NCBI GenBank assembly: GCA_947494975.1
Contig: CANLXA010000001.1
Coordinates: forward strand, 372,001-436,000
Source of the DNA: an uncultured Roseicyclus sp.
GTDB taxonomy: Bacteria; Pseudomonadota; Alphaproteobacteria; Rhodobacterales; Rhodobacteraceae
Length of the DNA: 64,000 bases
Reading direction: 5' to 3'
This document shows, one piece after another, positions 42,075-51,244 of this stretch. Below the pieces are notes generated by a model, which was not told the origin of the DNA, ran no database searches, and saw only the letters and a program-made list of their open reading frames with translations. Within the stretch, counting starts at the first letter, position 1. The number at the start of each line of letters is the position of its first letter. The position numbers and the translations under genes are program-made.

Positions 42075-44447
42075 TTATCCGCCGAAGACAAAAATGTTCA
42101 CGTCTTCGGAAAGCGAAACGCCTTGCAGGACGATCCCGCCGAGCGACGTGTCGACGACGCCGTTCTCGTTCAGATACCGGATGATGGTTGAAGTTCCGCC
42201 GTCCCAGGCGATCTCGGCCACACCGTTGAAATTGCCATCAAACTTGCCCGCATCGAAGACGAGGACGTCCTCAGCGGTCGAGAAATCCGTGATGAAGTCA
42301 CGGCGGTTTTCGAAATCGGCGAAGTAGAAGCTGTCGGCGCCGGTGCCGCCGGTCATCGTGTCAGATCCGGTGCCGCCGTTCAGCGTGTCATTGCCCGCCC
42401 CGCCCTGCAACTCATCGAAGCCCCAGTTCCCGAGGATGTTGTCGTCTCCGTCTCCGCCGATCACGGTATCGGAATTGCCGCCACCAAGCAGCACGTCGTT
42501 TCCGTCGCCACCGCTTATCACGTCATTGCCGTTTTCGCCTCGGATTGTGTCTGCGCCTTCATCACCCCAGAGCTGATCGTCGCCGTCCTCTCCATGGATG
42601 GAATCGTTGCCCAATCCGCCGAAGATGAAGTCGTCGCCGGTGCCACCAAGGAAGAAATCCTGGCCCGCGCCGCCGGTAAGCGTGTCGTTCCCTTCACTGC
42701 CCAGAAGGCTGTCATTGCCATCTTCGCCGAAGATATTGTCATTGCCGCCATCACCACGCAGCAGATCATCACCATCTCCGGCGTGGATTTCGTCATCGCC
42801 CGCGCCGGTGAAAATGGTGTCGTTGCCAGTACCGCCATGGACCTGTTCAATCCCGCCACCGGTCGACACGAAGTCATTTCCGGCGCCAGCATCAATCGAG
42901 ACGTCGTCCGGGACATTGAGGATCCGGTCATCGCCATCGGTCCCGACAATGTCGAACGGAGAGGGTTCCCCGCCAATGGAGCCGTCTTCGACGGGGCCGG
43001 TATGGGTGATGTGCAGCACCTGATAGGGTTCGAGGAAAACTGTCAGAACACCGTCCTGCATCATCGACGCAACGTCGATCTGGGTCAGCACCGCATCGCG
43101 GTGATGGCCGCCGTCATTGGCATAGCCGATGACATAACCGGTAACCGCCGGGTTCGTCCCCAGCATAACGGACAGATCGACAGTAAACTCCTGACCGAGC
43201 GGTGAGCGGGAACTGAGGAAAATCTCGTCGCGTGTTTCGCCTTCGGTATACCCGGCGATCGGATTGCTGAATACGGTCAGTTCCAGATCGTTTTCGGTCG
43301 TGGACGGCGCAAAGCCGATATCCATCAATTCCATGCCAACCACGGTCTGGCTCAGAATATCGAACATCGCCGCGCGGGTGGAGTTGGTTACGATCTCCAA
43401 TCCGTTGATCGTTGTAATCTCGATATCCTCGTTACGGTTAACGAGCGAATTGGTTGTGCTGTGCAGAACTGGCCAGACAAAGGAATAATCCACGTCTGCT
43501 TCCACCAGGTTCGTGTAGTGCTCCAGGAACATCGAAGCACCATGGACGCCGATATCAATACCGTCTTCGCCGAGTGAGATATTCCGGTTGATATTGTATT
43601 CCCCAACAATGCGGAGGAGATCGCCACCGGCCCATGCCTCCCAATTGGCAGAGCCACTTCCGGTCAGGTTCATCTCCAGGCCGCGATCCTCAAGGAACAA
43701 ACCGGAATCGTTGTCGAACCCACCTTCATCGGCATCGCGCCAGTAGAAGTTGCGCAGCACACCGTCGACGACCCCGGTCGGATCCAGAACGGATTCGAAG
43801 GCAGTCTGGATTGCCGCATTGGCCGTATCCACATCGTTGCCAAAGGCGCCGCGGAGGTTCCCGCTGGCTTGAATAATCACGTTTGCATCATAGTTTGCGG
43901 CGGCCATGCCAGCCTCAAGAGCGGCGGCGGCATTGCCTGCGCCGATGCCATATTCGACTTCGGGCTGTTCATCTCCAGGGGTCCGCCCGCCCCAGTATTC
44001 GTTGCCAAGCTCATATGCCGTGACAACGCCGGGGTATTGCTCGCCGATCAGGCGGGCGAAGGTTTCAAGTTCATCATAGAGCTGAGGGACCCCGACGCCG
44101 CCATGGGGCTCCAGTGTTTCGACAGGGACAACCATGTTCACGGTCAGGTTGTTTGCACTGGCGTAGGCGAGAAACTCCTTGACGGGATCGGACAATTGAC
44201 CATCCACGAGGATCCCGTAATCGGAAAAGAATTCCTTGTCCTGACCCGCCGGAAAGCGAACGTGGTCAACACCGAATTCAATCAGGGCTTCGATCGAATC
44301 GTCCGTGGGACGGCCATGGGGGTTACCCGTTTCACCATCCCAGGGGGTGGAGCCCGTATTTGCCCCCGGCAAGAAGTTGCTATTGAAGTGGGTCTCTTCG
44401 GAATGGTGTCCGCTACCACTTACGGTATTTACTTGATAGGTCGTCAT
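42075..44447 (-). CDS. Glycosidase-like RTX protein
   Basis: A 790-residue protein with no cleavable signal, as expected for RTX secretion. Residues about 1-430 look like a clan GH-A barrel: VRFPAGQDKEFF, then VTAYELGNEYWGG, where the Asn-Glu pair (Glu150) fits a catalytic acid/base. The later FSNPIAGYTEGETRDEIFLSS region is less clear. About 505-710 is an RTX array, then ITDFSTAEDVLVFDAGKF, typical of RTX ends. The start chosen (MTTYQVNTV) has GGAG 6 bases upstream; two further ATGs lie just before it. The target polysaccharide cannot be told. Lying next to the TolC/HlyD module, it may use the same export path; a separate type I exporter elsewhere is equally possible. Confidence 0.72.
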   Translation of the reverse strand: MTTYQVNTVSGSGHHSEETHFNSNFLPGANTGSTPWDGETGNPHGRPTDDSIEALIEFGVDHVRFPAGQDKEFFSDYGILVDGQLSDPVKEFLAYASANNLTVNMVVPVETLEPHGGVGVPQLYDELETFARLIGEQYPGVVTAYELGNEYWGGRTPGDEQPEVEYGIGAGNAAAALEAGMAAANYDANVIIQASGNLRGAFGNDVDTANAAIQTAFESVLDPTGVVDGVLRNFYWRDADEGGFDNDSGLFLEDRGLEMNLTGSGSANWEAWAGGDLLRIVGEYNINRNISLGEDGIDIGVHGASMFLEHYTNLVEADVDYSFVWPVLHSTTNSLVNRNEDIEITTINGLEIVTNSTRAAMFDILSQTVVGMELMDIGFAPSTTENDLELTVFSNPIAGYTEGETRDEIFLSSRSPLGQEFTVDLSVMLGTNPAVTGYVIGYANDGGHHRDAVLTQIDVASMMQDGVLTVFLEPYQVLHITHTGPVEDGSIGGEPSPFDIVGTDGDDRILNVPDDVSIDAGAGNDFVSTGGGIEQVHGGTGNDTIFTGAGDDEIHAGDGDDLLRGDGGNDNIFGEDGNDSLLGSEGNDTLTGGAGQDFFLGGTGDDFIFGGLGNDSIHGEDGDDQLWGDEGADTIRGENGNDVISGGDGNDVLLGGGNSDTVIGGDGDDNILGNWGFDELQGGAGNDTLNGGTGSDTMTGGTGADSFYFADFENRRDFITDFSTAEDVLVFDAGKFDGNFNGVAEIAWDGGTSTIIRYLNENGVVDTSLGGIVLQGVSLSEDVNIFVFGG
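42340..42955 (-). repeat. RTX nonapeptide array in the glycosidase-like protein
   Basis: About twenty degenerate units of the GGxGNDxLx type are encoded in tandem (GGTGNDTIF, GGDGNDVLL and similar), more regular than those of the giant protein. Calcium binding after export is the family role. Confidence 0.88.
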
Positions 44448-44737
44448 CCCCAGCTCCATCACCATATTGATGGGAGCGGTCTACGCAGGGGGTCGGTTCG
44501 GATCGCGATAGAATCCGGGCAGACTTATGAACATGATCCAAGATTTTTGGCGAATGATCCGGGCTCGCTCAACGCTCCGTTAAGCTATCGCAGGAGCGTC
44601 GCGGCGTCAGGCGCAACGTACGCAGCTCTCCGAGGGTAACAAAAGTAGCTACCTTTGCCTCACACAAGTGGTCGAGCCGCTTTGGGCAGCCACAGGGCGT
44701 CGCCTGAACCGAACCGCGATCCGCGACGCCATGATCC

Positions 44738-45538
44738 TTATGCGAAATTCACCGCGGCAGATCCGAATCCACCGAAGTCAGCCTCAATTCGCGTGCCGGG
44801 CGGGCATTCAACGGGGCGGATGAAGCTGCCTGACAAGATGATGTGGCCCGGCTCAATTCCCTGCCCGTATTGTGCCATACGCCGCGCAAGCCAGACGACA
44901 CTTTCAACCGGATCATTCAGAACACCCGCACCCAGGCCGGTTTCTTCCACCTCGCCGTCTCGCGATACGATCGCCCCGACCCACCGGAGGTCAACGACCT
45001 CGGGCGCGTGCCGCTCTGCCCCAAGCACCACCCCCGCATTCGCGGCATTGTCGCTGATTGTATCATAGATCTTGCGGGCCTCGCCTGTCTCCGCATCGAC
45101 GCGGACGACACGAGTATCAAGGATCTCGAGGGCCGGAGCGACATATGCCGTTGCCGCAAGAACGGCTTCTCGTGTTACATCCGCCCCCGCCAGGTTGGAT
45201 TTCATGACGAACGCAATCTCAGCCTCGACCCGCGGTTGGATGAACCGTCCGCCGGGCACCGTGGTGCCGTGGTCAAAGTGCATATCGTCAAACAGGATGC
45301 CGCTGTCCGGAATATCTATGCCAAGCGCAGATTGCATGGCCTTCGACGTCAGGCCGATCTTCCAGCCAATCACGCGCCGCCCGTCCGCACGCTTCGCCCG
45401 ATAGATCGCGTTCTGGATCGCATAGGCGTCATCCATCCCGATCTCGGGAAACCGGCGCGTCAGCAGGCCGATCTGCTCGCCGGTTTTCTCAGCATTCAGG
45501 AGGTCCGCGGCGGCGGCGGCATGATCTCCGGGCGTCAT
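44738..45538 (-). CDS. hpaH: 2-oxo-hept-3-ene-1,7-dioate hydratase
   Basis: A 266-residue protein of the hydratase/fumarylacetoacetase superfamily. HpaH hydrates 2-oxo-hept-4-ene-1,7-dioate to the 4-hydroxy compound, the step before the final aldolase in homoprotocatechuate meta-cleavage. Recognisable segments are GWKIGLTSKAMQSALGI, QPRVEAEIAFVM (metal-binding Glu), ALEILDTR and the C-terminal GHIILSGSFIRPV. The start overlaps the hpaG stop (ATGA). MhpD/BphH-type 2-hydroxypentadienoate hydratases look similar, but the surrounding hpa genes point to HpaH. The aldolase that would finish the pathway (HpaI) is not in the window. About 290 bases with no gene separate it from the RTX protein start. 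Confidence 0.85.
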   Translation of the reverse strand: MTPGDHAAAAADLLNAEKTGEQIGLLTRRFPEIGMDDAYAIQNAIYRAKRADGRRVIGWKIGLTSKAMQSALGIDIPDSGILFDDMHFDHGTTVPGGRFIQPRVEAEIAFVMKSNLAGADVTREAVLAATAYVAPALEILDTRVVRVDAETGEARKIYDTISDNAANAGVVLGAERHAPEVVDLRWVGAIVSRDGEVEETGLGAGVLNDPVESVVWLARRMAQYGQGIEPGHIILSGSFIRPVECPPGTRIEADFGGFGSAAVNFA

Positions 45539-46389
45539 ACCACTTCATCCTCCACGCCATTGCGTAAGGTGCCGATGCCGTTGACCTCCACCTCCACCAC
45601 GTCGCCGGGCACCAGATACCGGGGCGGATCAAACCGCGCGCCTGCCCCCGTGGGGGTGCCCGTCACGATGATGTCGCCGGGCTGCAGCGTCATGAAGGTG
45701 GAGATATAAGCGATCTCTTCGCGGATCGGGAACATCATGCGGTTGAGCGTATCGTCCTGCCGCACCTCCCCGTTCACGCGGGTGATGATGCGCGCATCAT
45801 CCAGTTGCGCAGCATCCGTGAAGGGCACGATCCACGGCCCCATCGCCCCGGACCGGTCCCAATTCTTGCCTTGCGTGACATTGAACTTCGCGTGACGCAC
45901 CCAGTCGCGGATCGTGCCTTCGTTGCAGATCGTCAGCGCCGCGATGTGGTCGTAGGCATCCGCCTGCGTGACGCGCCGTCCGGCCTTGCCGATGACAATC
46001 GCCACCTCGCCCTCATAATCCAGTTGAGGGCTTTCCGGCGGGCGGATCAGTGGCCGCTCGTGGCCGGTGAACCCACTGGCAAAGCGCGGGAACAGCGACA
46101 TGTGCTTGGGTTGTGCGGAGCCATCCTTGTACTCCGCATTGCGATCAGGGAAATTCACGCCGACGCACAGGATGCGCGGAGCGTTGGGCAAGACCATCTC
46201 AAACCGGACATTGGTGTGGGCCACGGATTTACCCTCAGCCGCACCTGACAACGTGTCCAGACCGCCCGCGCTAATCACATCGAGCAAGGTGGGCCAGTTC
46301 GGGAAATCGGGGCTCAGCGCGATCATGCCCGCGTCTGTGGCCGCGCCGTAAAAGCGCTCCCCGTTGGCCGTGTAGGAGGCGAATTTCAT
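45535..46389 (-). CDS. hpaG: Fumarylacetoacetate hydrolase-family protein, likely 5-oxopent-3-ene-1,2,5-tricarboxylate decarboxylase/isomerase
   Basis: A 284-residue FAH-family protein with VGVNFPDRNAE, the metal-ligand region LDYEGEVAIVIGK and the C-terminal TLQPGDIIVTGTPTGAGARFDPPRYLVPGD. HpaG decarboxylates and isomerises the carboxymethyl-hydroxymuconate product. Many FAH proteins look like this, including keto-deoxy sugar hydrolases, so the call leans on its position between hpaH and the other hpa genes. Both neighbours overlap by ATGA. A two-domain HpaG is usual in enterobacteria; this one is single-domain, so it may form a dimer with equal halves. Confidence 0.75.
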   Translation of the reverse strand: MKFASYTANGERFYGAATDAGMIALSPDFPNWPTLLDVISAGGLDTLSGAAEGKSVAHTNVRFEMVLPNAPRILCVGVNFPDRNAEYKDGSAQPKHMSLFPRFASGFTGHERPLIRPPESPQLDYEGEVAIVIGKAGRRVTQADAYDHIAALTICNEGTIRDWVRHAKFNVTQGKNWDRSGAMGPWIVPFTDAAQLDDARIITRVNGEVRQDDTLNRMMFPIREEIAYISTFMTLQPGDIIVTGTPTGAGARFDPPRYLVPGDVVEVEVNGIGTLRNGVEDEVV

Positions 46390-47783
46390 GTCAGATTCCT
46401 CCAGACATCGGCGATGACATCACGCGCCATCATCACATCATCGCGCGTCGTATCGAACTGCCCGACCTGAAAGCGAATGATTTTTTGACCCTGGAAGGCA
46501 CCTTGCGTCAGGTAAATCCGGCCATCATCGTTCAGAGCGTCGACAAGGCGCTGCTGATCCGCGTCGCTGCCGGGGCAGCGGAAGGAGAAGAGGCTCAGGA
46601 TCGGCTCCGTCACGATCTCAAAGCCGTCCATGGCGCGGATGGCCTCGCAAAGCTCTCCGGCCCAAAGCACATGGTTGCGCAGGCGCGCGCGCAGGCCATC
46701 GAGGCCGTAGGACCGGATCAGGAACCAGATCTTCAACGCGCGGAACCGACGGCCAAGGGGGATTGTCCATTCGGAATAATTGGTGACGGCGTCGCCGGTC
46801 GTTTTCAGGTATTCCGGTTCGATCTTCAGTGTATTCAACTGCGGCTGCGGGTCAGCCAGGAACTGGACAGAGCAATCGAATTGCGCGCCGAGCCATTTGT
46901 GCGGGTTGAACACGATACTGTCGAATCCGTCAACGTTGGCCCAAAAATCCTCGCGAAACTCGGAGCAGATCATGGCTGCCCCGGCCCAGGCAGCATCGAG
47001 ATGGGTATAGAGGCCTTCCGCCCGCGCAACGGCCAGAAGCGGGCCGAGATCATCGCAGGCGCCAATGCCAGTGCCGCCGGTGATCCCGATAAGACCCGCC
47101 GGGATATGGCCTGCCGCGCCATCCGCTGCGATGGCGGCTTTCAGCGCGTCGACATCCGCCGCGTAGCGCGGGCCGGATGTTGGCAGTTTCACGAGGTTGT
47201 CTTGCCCGATCCCGGCCACCCAGCACGCCCGATCAATCGAGGAATGCACCTGGTCCGAACAATAGATGCGCAGCTGGCCCTTGCCCGAAAGACCCTCGCG
47301 ATTTCCAGAATACCCTGTCGCACGCTCCCGCATCGTCAGGACCGCCGATAGCGTTGCCGATGACGCGCTGTCCTGAATGACGCCGGTGTATTCTGCCGGC
47401 AGGTCAAGCGCTTGGCGGAGCCAATCCACCATCACGCCCTCCACCTCCGTCGCCGCCGGTGAGGTCTGCCACAACATGCATTGCGCCGCGACCGTTGTGA
47501 CCAGCATTTCCGCCAGCATCGAGGGCGGCGCGGCATTGGCCGGGAAATACGCGAAGAACCGCGGGTGCTGCCAATGAGTCATACCGGGCATCACGATCTG
47601 CTCGAAATCGGCCATGATGGCCTCCATCGCCTCGGCGCCGTCGGGCGGTGCTTGCGGCAATTGGGCGGCGATCTGCCCCGGCGCTGTCTGCGCGCGCACC
47701 GGCCGGTCCCGCAGCGTGGCGTGATAGTCCGCGCCCCAATCGGCAATCATCTTGGCCCAATCCGAATATTCGTCCCACTTCAT
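46386..47783 (-). CDS. Group II aromatic-L-amino-acid decarboxylase
   Basis: A 465-residue PLP enzyme of the DDC/TDC/GAD family. Key parts are WQTSPAATEVEGVMVDWL, HLDAAWAGA (Asp under the cofactor) and FNPHKWLG (Lys296 forms the internal aldimine). The start MKWDEYS has AAGGA 8 bases upstream. Being placed inside an hpa operon, it likely decarboxylates an aromatic amino acid such as L-DOPA or tyrosine, giving an amine that can be oxidised to 3,4-dihydroxyphenylacetate for ring cleavage. Amine oxidase and hydroxylase genes are not seen here. Exact substrate is not determined by sequence. Confidence 0.8.
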   Translation of the reverse strand: MKWDEYSDWAKMIADWGADYHATLRDRPVRAQTAPGQIAAQLPQAPPDGAEAMEAIMADFEQIVMPGMTHWQHPRFFAYFPANAAPPSMLAEMLVTTVAAQCMLWQTSPAATEVEGVMVDWLRQALDLPAEYTGVIQDSASSATLSAVLTMRERATGYSGNREGLSGKGQLRIYCSDQVHSSIDRACWVAGIGQDNLVKLPTSGPRYAADVDALKAAIAADGAAGHIPAGLIGITGGTGIGACDDLGPLLAVARAEGLYTHLDAAWAGAAMICSEFREDFWANVDGFDSIVFNPHKWLGAQFDCSVQFLADPQPQLNTLKIEPEYLKTTGDAVTNYSEWTIPLGRRFRALKIWFLIRSYGLDGLRARLRNHVLWAGELCEAIRAMDGFEIVTEPILSLFSFRCPGSDADQQRLVDALNDDGRIYLTQGAFQGQKIIRFQVGQFDTTRDDVMMARDVIADVWRNLT

Positions 47784-47814
47784 CGCGATATCCTTTTGGG
47801 CAGCGCTTTTTCGT

Positions 47815-48798
47815 TCACGGTGCGATGATCGGGCTGGCTTTGAGGGCGGAGGCGCGAGGCTCGATCCCCATAAACTGCGTACCGTGTTCAAACCAGCTTT
47901 GGGGGGCAGGCGCGCCCCACAGGGTTTGACGTTGCGGATCTTTCAGATTCCACTTGATCGGCTCCAGATCCGGATCAACTGTTTGATAATCTGAGCAATA
48001 AATCTCGATCCGATGCCCGTCGGGGTCGAGGATGTAGAGGAAGAAAGCGTTTGAGATTCCGTGCCGCCCGGGCCCACGCTCGATATGGCTCACGTAGCCG
48101 GTCGTCGCCATCAGATCGAGCAGATCGATGATGTTGAGCGGCGTCGGCACCCAGAAGGCGACGTGATGCATCCGCGGCCCCGTGCCATTGGTGAACGCCA
48201 TATCATGCACGCCCCCTTTGCGGTGCAGCCATGCGGCCCAGAGCTTCTTGCTCTGCTCATCCTCGGTATATTCCGTCACGCGGAAGCCGAAATCAGAATA
48301 GAACGCAACCGACGCATCGACATCGGGTGAGAAGCAATTGAAATGGTCGATCCGGAGCGGTTTGACCCCACGATAGAGCGCGTATTGCTGATGGATCGGC
48401 GGCAGGCGATCCATCTTATGGTAGAATTCCAACGGGACGCCGATGTTGTCGGACGTCAGCAGAGTACGGCCCTGATAAGGGCGATCCACCCATTGTGTAG
48501 GGCGGCCCTTGGACCGGAAATAGGCCTCTGCCCGGTCCAGATCGTCTTCGTCAAAGGTTTTGAAACCCATCACCTCAACCGTGCCCGGCTGATCGGATTT
48601 CTGCAGGATCACGCAATGATGGCCCCGTTCCTCCATCGCGCGCAGGTAGATGTGGGTGTCGCTCTCGTCGGTGATCTGAAGGCCCAGGATATCCGCGTAG
48701 AAGATTCGCGAGGCGGCCAGATCGGCGACGTTCAGGCAGATATGGCTTAGGCGGATCGTGTTGAAGGCGGGGTAGAGGTTTGGGGCTGGAACCGGCAT
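47815..48798 (-). CDS. hpaD: 3,4-dihydroxyphenylacetate (homoprotocatechuate) 2,3-dioxygenase, type I extradiol
   Basis: A 327-residue two-module vicinal-oxygen-chelate protein. Ligands of the extradiol site are seen as His152 (LRIDHFNCF), His211/212 (PRMHHVAFWV) and Glu265 (DGHRIEIY), matching the His-His-Glu triad of the Brevibacterium/Arthrobacter enzyme rather than the unrelated enterobacterial HpaD. It opens the ring of homoprotocatechuate to 5-carboxymethyl-2-hydroxymuconate semialdehyde. Adjacent genes supply the following dehydrogenase and isomerase. Metal (Fe or Mn) cannot be told. It lies directly after hpaE with no spacer. Confidence 0.87.
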   Translation of the reverse strand: MPVPAPNLYPAFNTIRLSHICLNVADLAASRIFYADILGLQITDESDTHIYLRAMEERGHHCVILQKSDQPGTVEVMGFKTFDEDDLDRAEAYFRSKGRPTQWVDRPYQGRTLLTSDNIGVPLEFYHKMDRLPPIHQQYALYRGVKPLRIDHFNCFSPDVDASVAFYSDFGFRVTEYTEDEQSKKLWAAWLHRKGGVHDMAFTNGTGPRMHHVAFWVPTPLNIIDLLDLMATTGYVSHIERGPGRHGISNAFFLYILDPDGHRIEIYCSDYQTVDPDLEPIKWNLKDPQRQTLWGAPAPQSWFEHGTQFMGIEPRASALKASPIIAP

Positions 48799-50310
48799 TC
48801 AAAGCGCTCCTAACTTGGTGATCTTATGCTGGCCAGTCGCAAAGCCGATATGCTTTTGCTCCATGTAGAACTCGAATGACCAATCGCCGCCATCGCGCCC
48901 GATACCGCTTGCCTTCACGCCGCCAAACGGCGTGGGGAGATGGCGGACGTTCTCAGAATTCACCCAAATCATCCCGGCCTCAAGCCGGTCAGAGAACCGC
49001 AATGCGCGCGTCAGGTCATTGGTCCAGACATAGCCGGTCAGGCCGTAGGGTATGTCGTTGGCGATTTGTAGGGCCTCTTCCTCCGTGCTGAACGGGATCG
49101 AGGTGAGCACGGGACCGAAAATCTCCTCCTGCGCGATACGCATGTCATTGGTGGCGCCGGTGAAGAGCGTGGGCGCCACGAAGTAGCCATCGTCACCGAT
49201 GGCCTCGCCCCCCGCCGCGATCGTTGCACCATCGGCGCGGGCAATATCGAAATAGCTCGTAACCTTGTTGAAATGCTCTTCACTTATCAGCGGGCCAATT
49301 TCGGTTTGGGGGTCAAGCGGGTGGCCGACGCGGATGGCGTTGACGCGCCCGGCCAGTCTGGCTTCGAACTCACTCTTGATCGTGTCTTGGAGCAGCAGCC
49401 GGGACGACGACGTGCACCGCTCCCCGTTGATCGAATAGATCATGAAGATCACCGCATCGAGTGCGCGGTCGAGATCGGCATCGTCAAAGACGATGACGGG
49501 GTTCTTGCCGCCCAGTTCAAGGTGATTGCGTTTCAGTGTATCGGCACCCTGCTTGGTGATAAGCGAGCCGGTGCGGCTCTCGCCGACAAAGGCGATTGCC
49601 TTGATCTGCGGATGCTCGCAAAGCGCCTTGCCAGCGCCTTCACCAAAGCCGTTGACGGTGTTGAGCACGCCGGGCGGCAGGCCCGCCTCTTCGGCGATCT
49701 CGACCAGAAGCCTGGCCGTGACTGGCGAGGCTTCGGCGGGTTTGTGCACGACGGTGCAGCCCGCCGCGAGTGCGGGCGCGATTTTCCATGTCGACAGCAT
49801 GAAAGGCGTATTCCACGGCGTGATGACGCCAACCGGGCCGATGGGCACCCGGGTGGTAATGTTCATGAGTGTAGGCGATTTGAGGTGCTGGCCATCACGG
49901 GCCTGCACGACCTGATCGGCAAAATACCTGAAATTCTCGGCCCCGCGCAGGGCGGCCTTGGACATGAATTTCAACGCCTGCCCGGTATCCCAGCATTCGC
50001 AAAGGGCGATCTCCTCTGCCCGCGCCTCGATGCCTTCGGCAATACGGATCAGGATCTTGCGCCGCTCGGTCGCCGGCAGGTCGCGCCAGGCGGCGAACGT
50101 GTCATGGGCGGCTTGGGCAGCGGCGTCGATATCGTCGGCCGTGCCGTGAGCCACGCTGCAGATCGTGCTCTTGTCCACCGGCGAGACAGTTGGAAAGACA
50201 CCGCCCGACCCCGGCACATCCTTTCCGGCAATGCGGTTCAGAATGCCGGCGTGACGGAACCGCTGAAGATAGCCATCCAGCTTCGCGATATTGTCGTCCA
50301 GCGCACTCAT
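48799..50310 (-). CDS. hpaE: 5-carboxymethyl-2-hydroxymuconate-6-semialdehyde dehydrogenase
   Basis: A 503-residue aldehyde dehydrogenase with Glu265 in LELGGKNP and the catalytic Cys299 in INGERCTSSSR; GERCTSSSR and the ENVRHLPTPFGGVKASGIGRDGG tail are strongly HpaE-like. It oxidises the ring-cleavage semialdehyde to the tricarboxylate used by HpaF and HpaG. Start overlaps the hpaF stop (ATGA). The neighbouring second aldehyde dehydrogenase gene at 52485 is clearly different in these regions. Confidence 0.9.
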   Translation of the reverse strand: MSALDDNIAKLDGYLQRFRHAGILNRIAGKDVPGSGGVFPTVSPVDKSTICSVAHGTADDIDAAAQAAHDTFAAWRDLPATERRKILIRIAEGIEARAEEIALCECWDTGQALKFMSKAALRGAENFRYFADQVVQARDGQHLKSPTLMNITTRVPIGPVGVITPWNTPFMLSTWKIAPALAAGCTVVHKPAEASPVTARLLVEIAEEAGLPPGVLNTVNGFGEGAGKALCEHPQIKAIAFVGESRTGSLITKQGADTLKRNHLELGGKNPVIVFDDADLDRALDAVIFMIYSINGERCTSSSRLLLQDTIKSEFEARLAGRVNAIRVGHPLDPQTEIGPLISEEHFNKVTSYFDIARADGATIAAGGEAIGDDGYFVAPTLFTGATNDMRIAQEEIFGPVLTSIPFSTEEEALQIANDIPYGLTGYVWTNDLTRALRFSDRLEAGMIWVNSENVRHLPTPFGGVKASGIGRDGGDWSFEFYMEQKHIGFATGQHKITKLGAL

Positions 50311-50696
50311 GCATCGCCCTCCAGGTGATCTCGGATCGTGCCGTACTTTGGGGACAGCGCGGCATCGATGTCCCGCATCTCCACCGACAAGGCGATGGAA
50401 TGGGTCCCCATCACATCGGCCAGCACAGCTCGCGCGGCCTCGAATATCCGGCCAACAGCATCTTTCTTGACGTCGTCCGCACGTCCTTCGCGCAGGCGGA
50501 TCGACAGGTCCAAAAATCCATGTTTCGGATCCCCATCGGCGATAGCGTAGTGATCCACTCGGATCGCGCGAACGCGAATGCCGGGCATGGGAAAGGCGTC
50601 GATCCGCACGGCCTCGGCCCGGATCGCCTCACACAGCGCGCCCATATCGACCAGGTTTTCGAGGTTAGCGGAATACTCGATCTGGAAATGGGGCAT
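50307..50696 (-). CDS. hpaF: 5-carboxymethyl-2-hydroxymuconate isomerase
   Basis: A 129-residue CHMI-family tautomerase. The start MPHFQIEYSANL exposes Pro as residue 2, the catalytic N-terminal proline after Met removal. It ketonises the HpaE product before HpaG decarboxylation. First gene of the minus-strand hpa operon; its 110-base upstream region is shared with hpaR and carries TTAACATGTTAA-type repeats. Confidence 0.88.
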   Translation of the reverse strand: MPHFQIEYSANLENLVDMGALCEAIRAEAVRIDAFPMPGIRVRAIRVDHYAIADGDPKHGFLDLSIRLREGRADDVKKDAVGRIFEAARAVLADVMGTHSIALSVEMRDIDAALSPKYGTIRDHLEGDA

Positions 50697-50705
50697 GCTT
50701 TTCCC

Positions 50706-50736
50706 TTAACATGTTAATGATTGCGATGTTAATTAA
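50706..50736. promoter_or_regulatory. Candidate HpaR operator pair
   Basis: TTAACATGTTAA (50706-50717) is a perfect 12-bp palindrome, and TTAATTAA (50729-50736) follows. On the minus strand ATTAACAT appears twice, about 16 bases apart. They lie 10 to 40 bases before the hpaF start in an AT-rich island, where MarR-family HpaR could repress hpaF and its own gene. Confidence 0.6.
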
Positions 50737-50806
50737 ATCCGCCTTGCGTTGTCAAGCCCGAACCGGCAGCAGATGAAGCAGTATCAGATCCGAACGTGAC
50801 CCGACC

Positions 50807-51244
50807 ATGTCCTCCAAAATGCCCTCCACTTCCCGTTCCCTGCCGATCGCGCTGATCCGCGCGCGCGAGGGTGTGATGGCGCCGATCCGGGACATGTTGT
50901 CGGATACCGGCATCACCGAACAACAATGGCGGGTCCTGCGGGTGCTGTCCGAACACGGGCCGCTCGACACCACCACGCTGGCCGACCGCGCCAGCCTTCT
51001 GCATCCCAGCCTGACGCGTATCGCCACCACGATGCGGGGCAAGGGCCTGATCACCCAGACCCGCGACAAGGTGGATCGCCGTCGACAATTCATCGCGATC
51101 ACGCCGGACGGGCAGAAGATCATCGATGATAATGCGGACCAATCGGCACGAATCGTGGCCGACTTCCGGCGCATCCTCGGCGAGGACGACTTCGAGACCC
51201 TGCTGGACCTTCTGGGCCGTCTTGATCCCGGCGCGCAGGATTAG
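50807..51244 (+). CDS. hpaR: MarR-family regulator of homoprotocatechuate degradation
   Basis: A 145-residue MarR-family winged-helix protein. ITEQQWRVLRVLSEHGPLDTTTLADRASLLHPSLTRIATTMRGKGLI is the HTH, and DRRRQFIAITPDGQ forms the wing. The GITEQQWRVLR and DNTxLA-like motifs match HpaR/HpcR, repressors of hpa operons. It is divergent from hpaF with palindromes between, as expected for such a regulator. It ends by overlapping the convergent Tm-1-like gene by 4 bases. A second in-frame ATG 4 codons later is also possible. Confidence 0.85.
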   Translation: MSSKMPSTSRSLPIALIRAREGVMAPIRDMLSDTGITEQQWRVLRVLSEHGPLDTTTLADRASLLHPSLTRIATTMRGKGLITQTRDKVDRRRQFIAITPDGQKIIDDNADQSARIVADFRRILGEDDFETLLDLLGRLDPGAQD

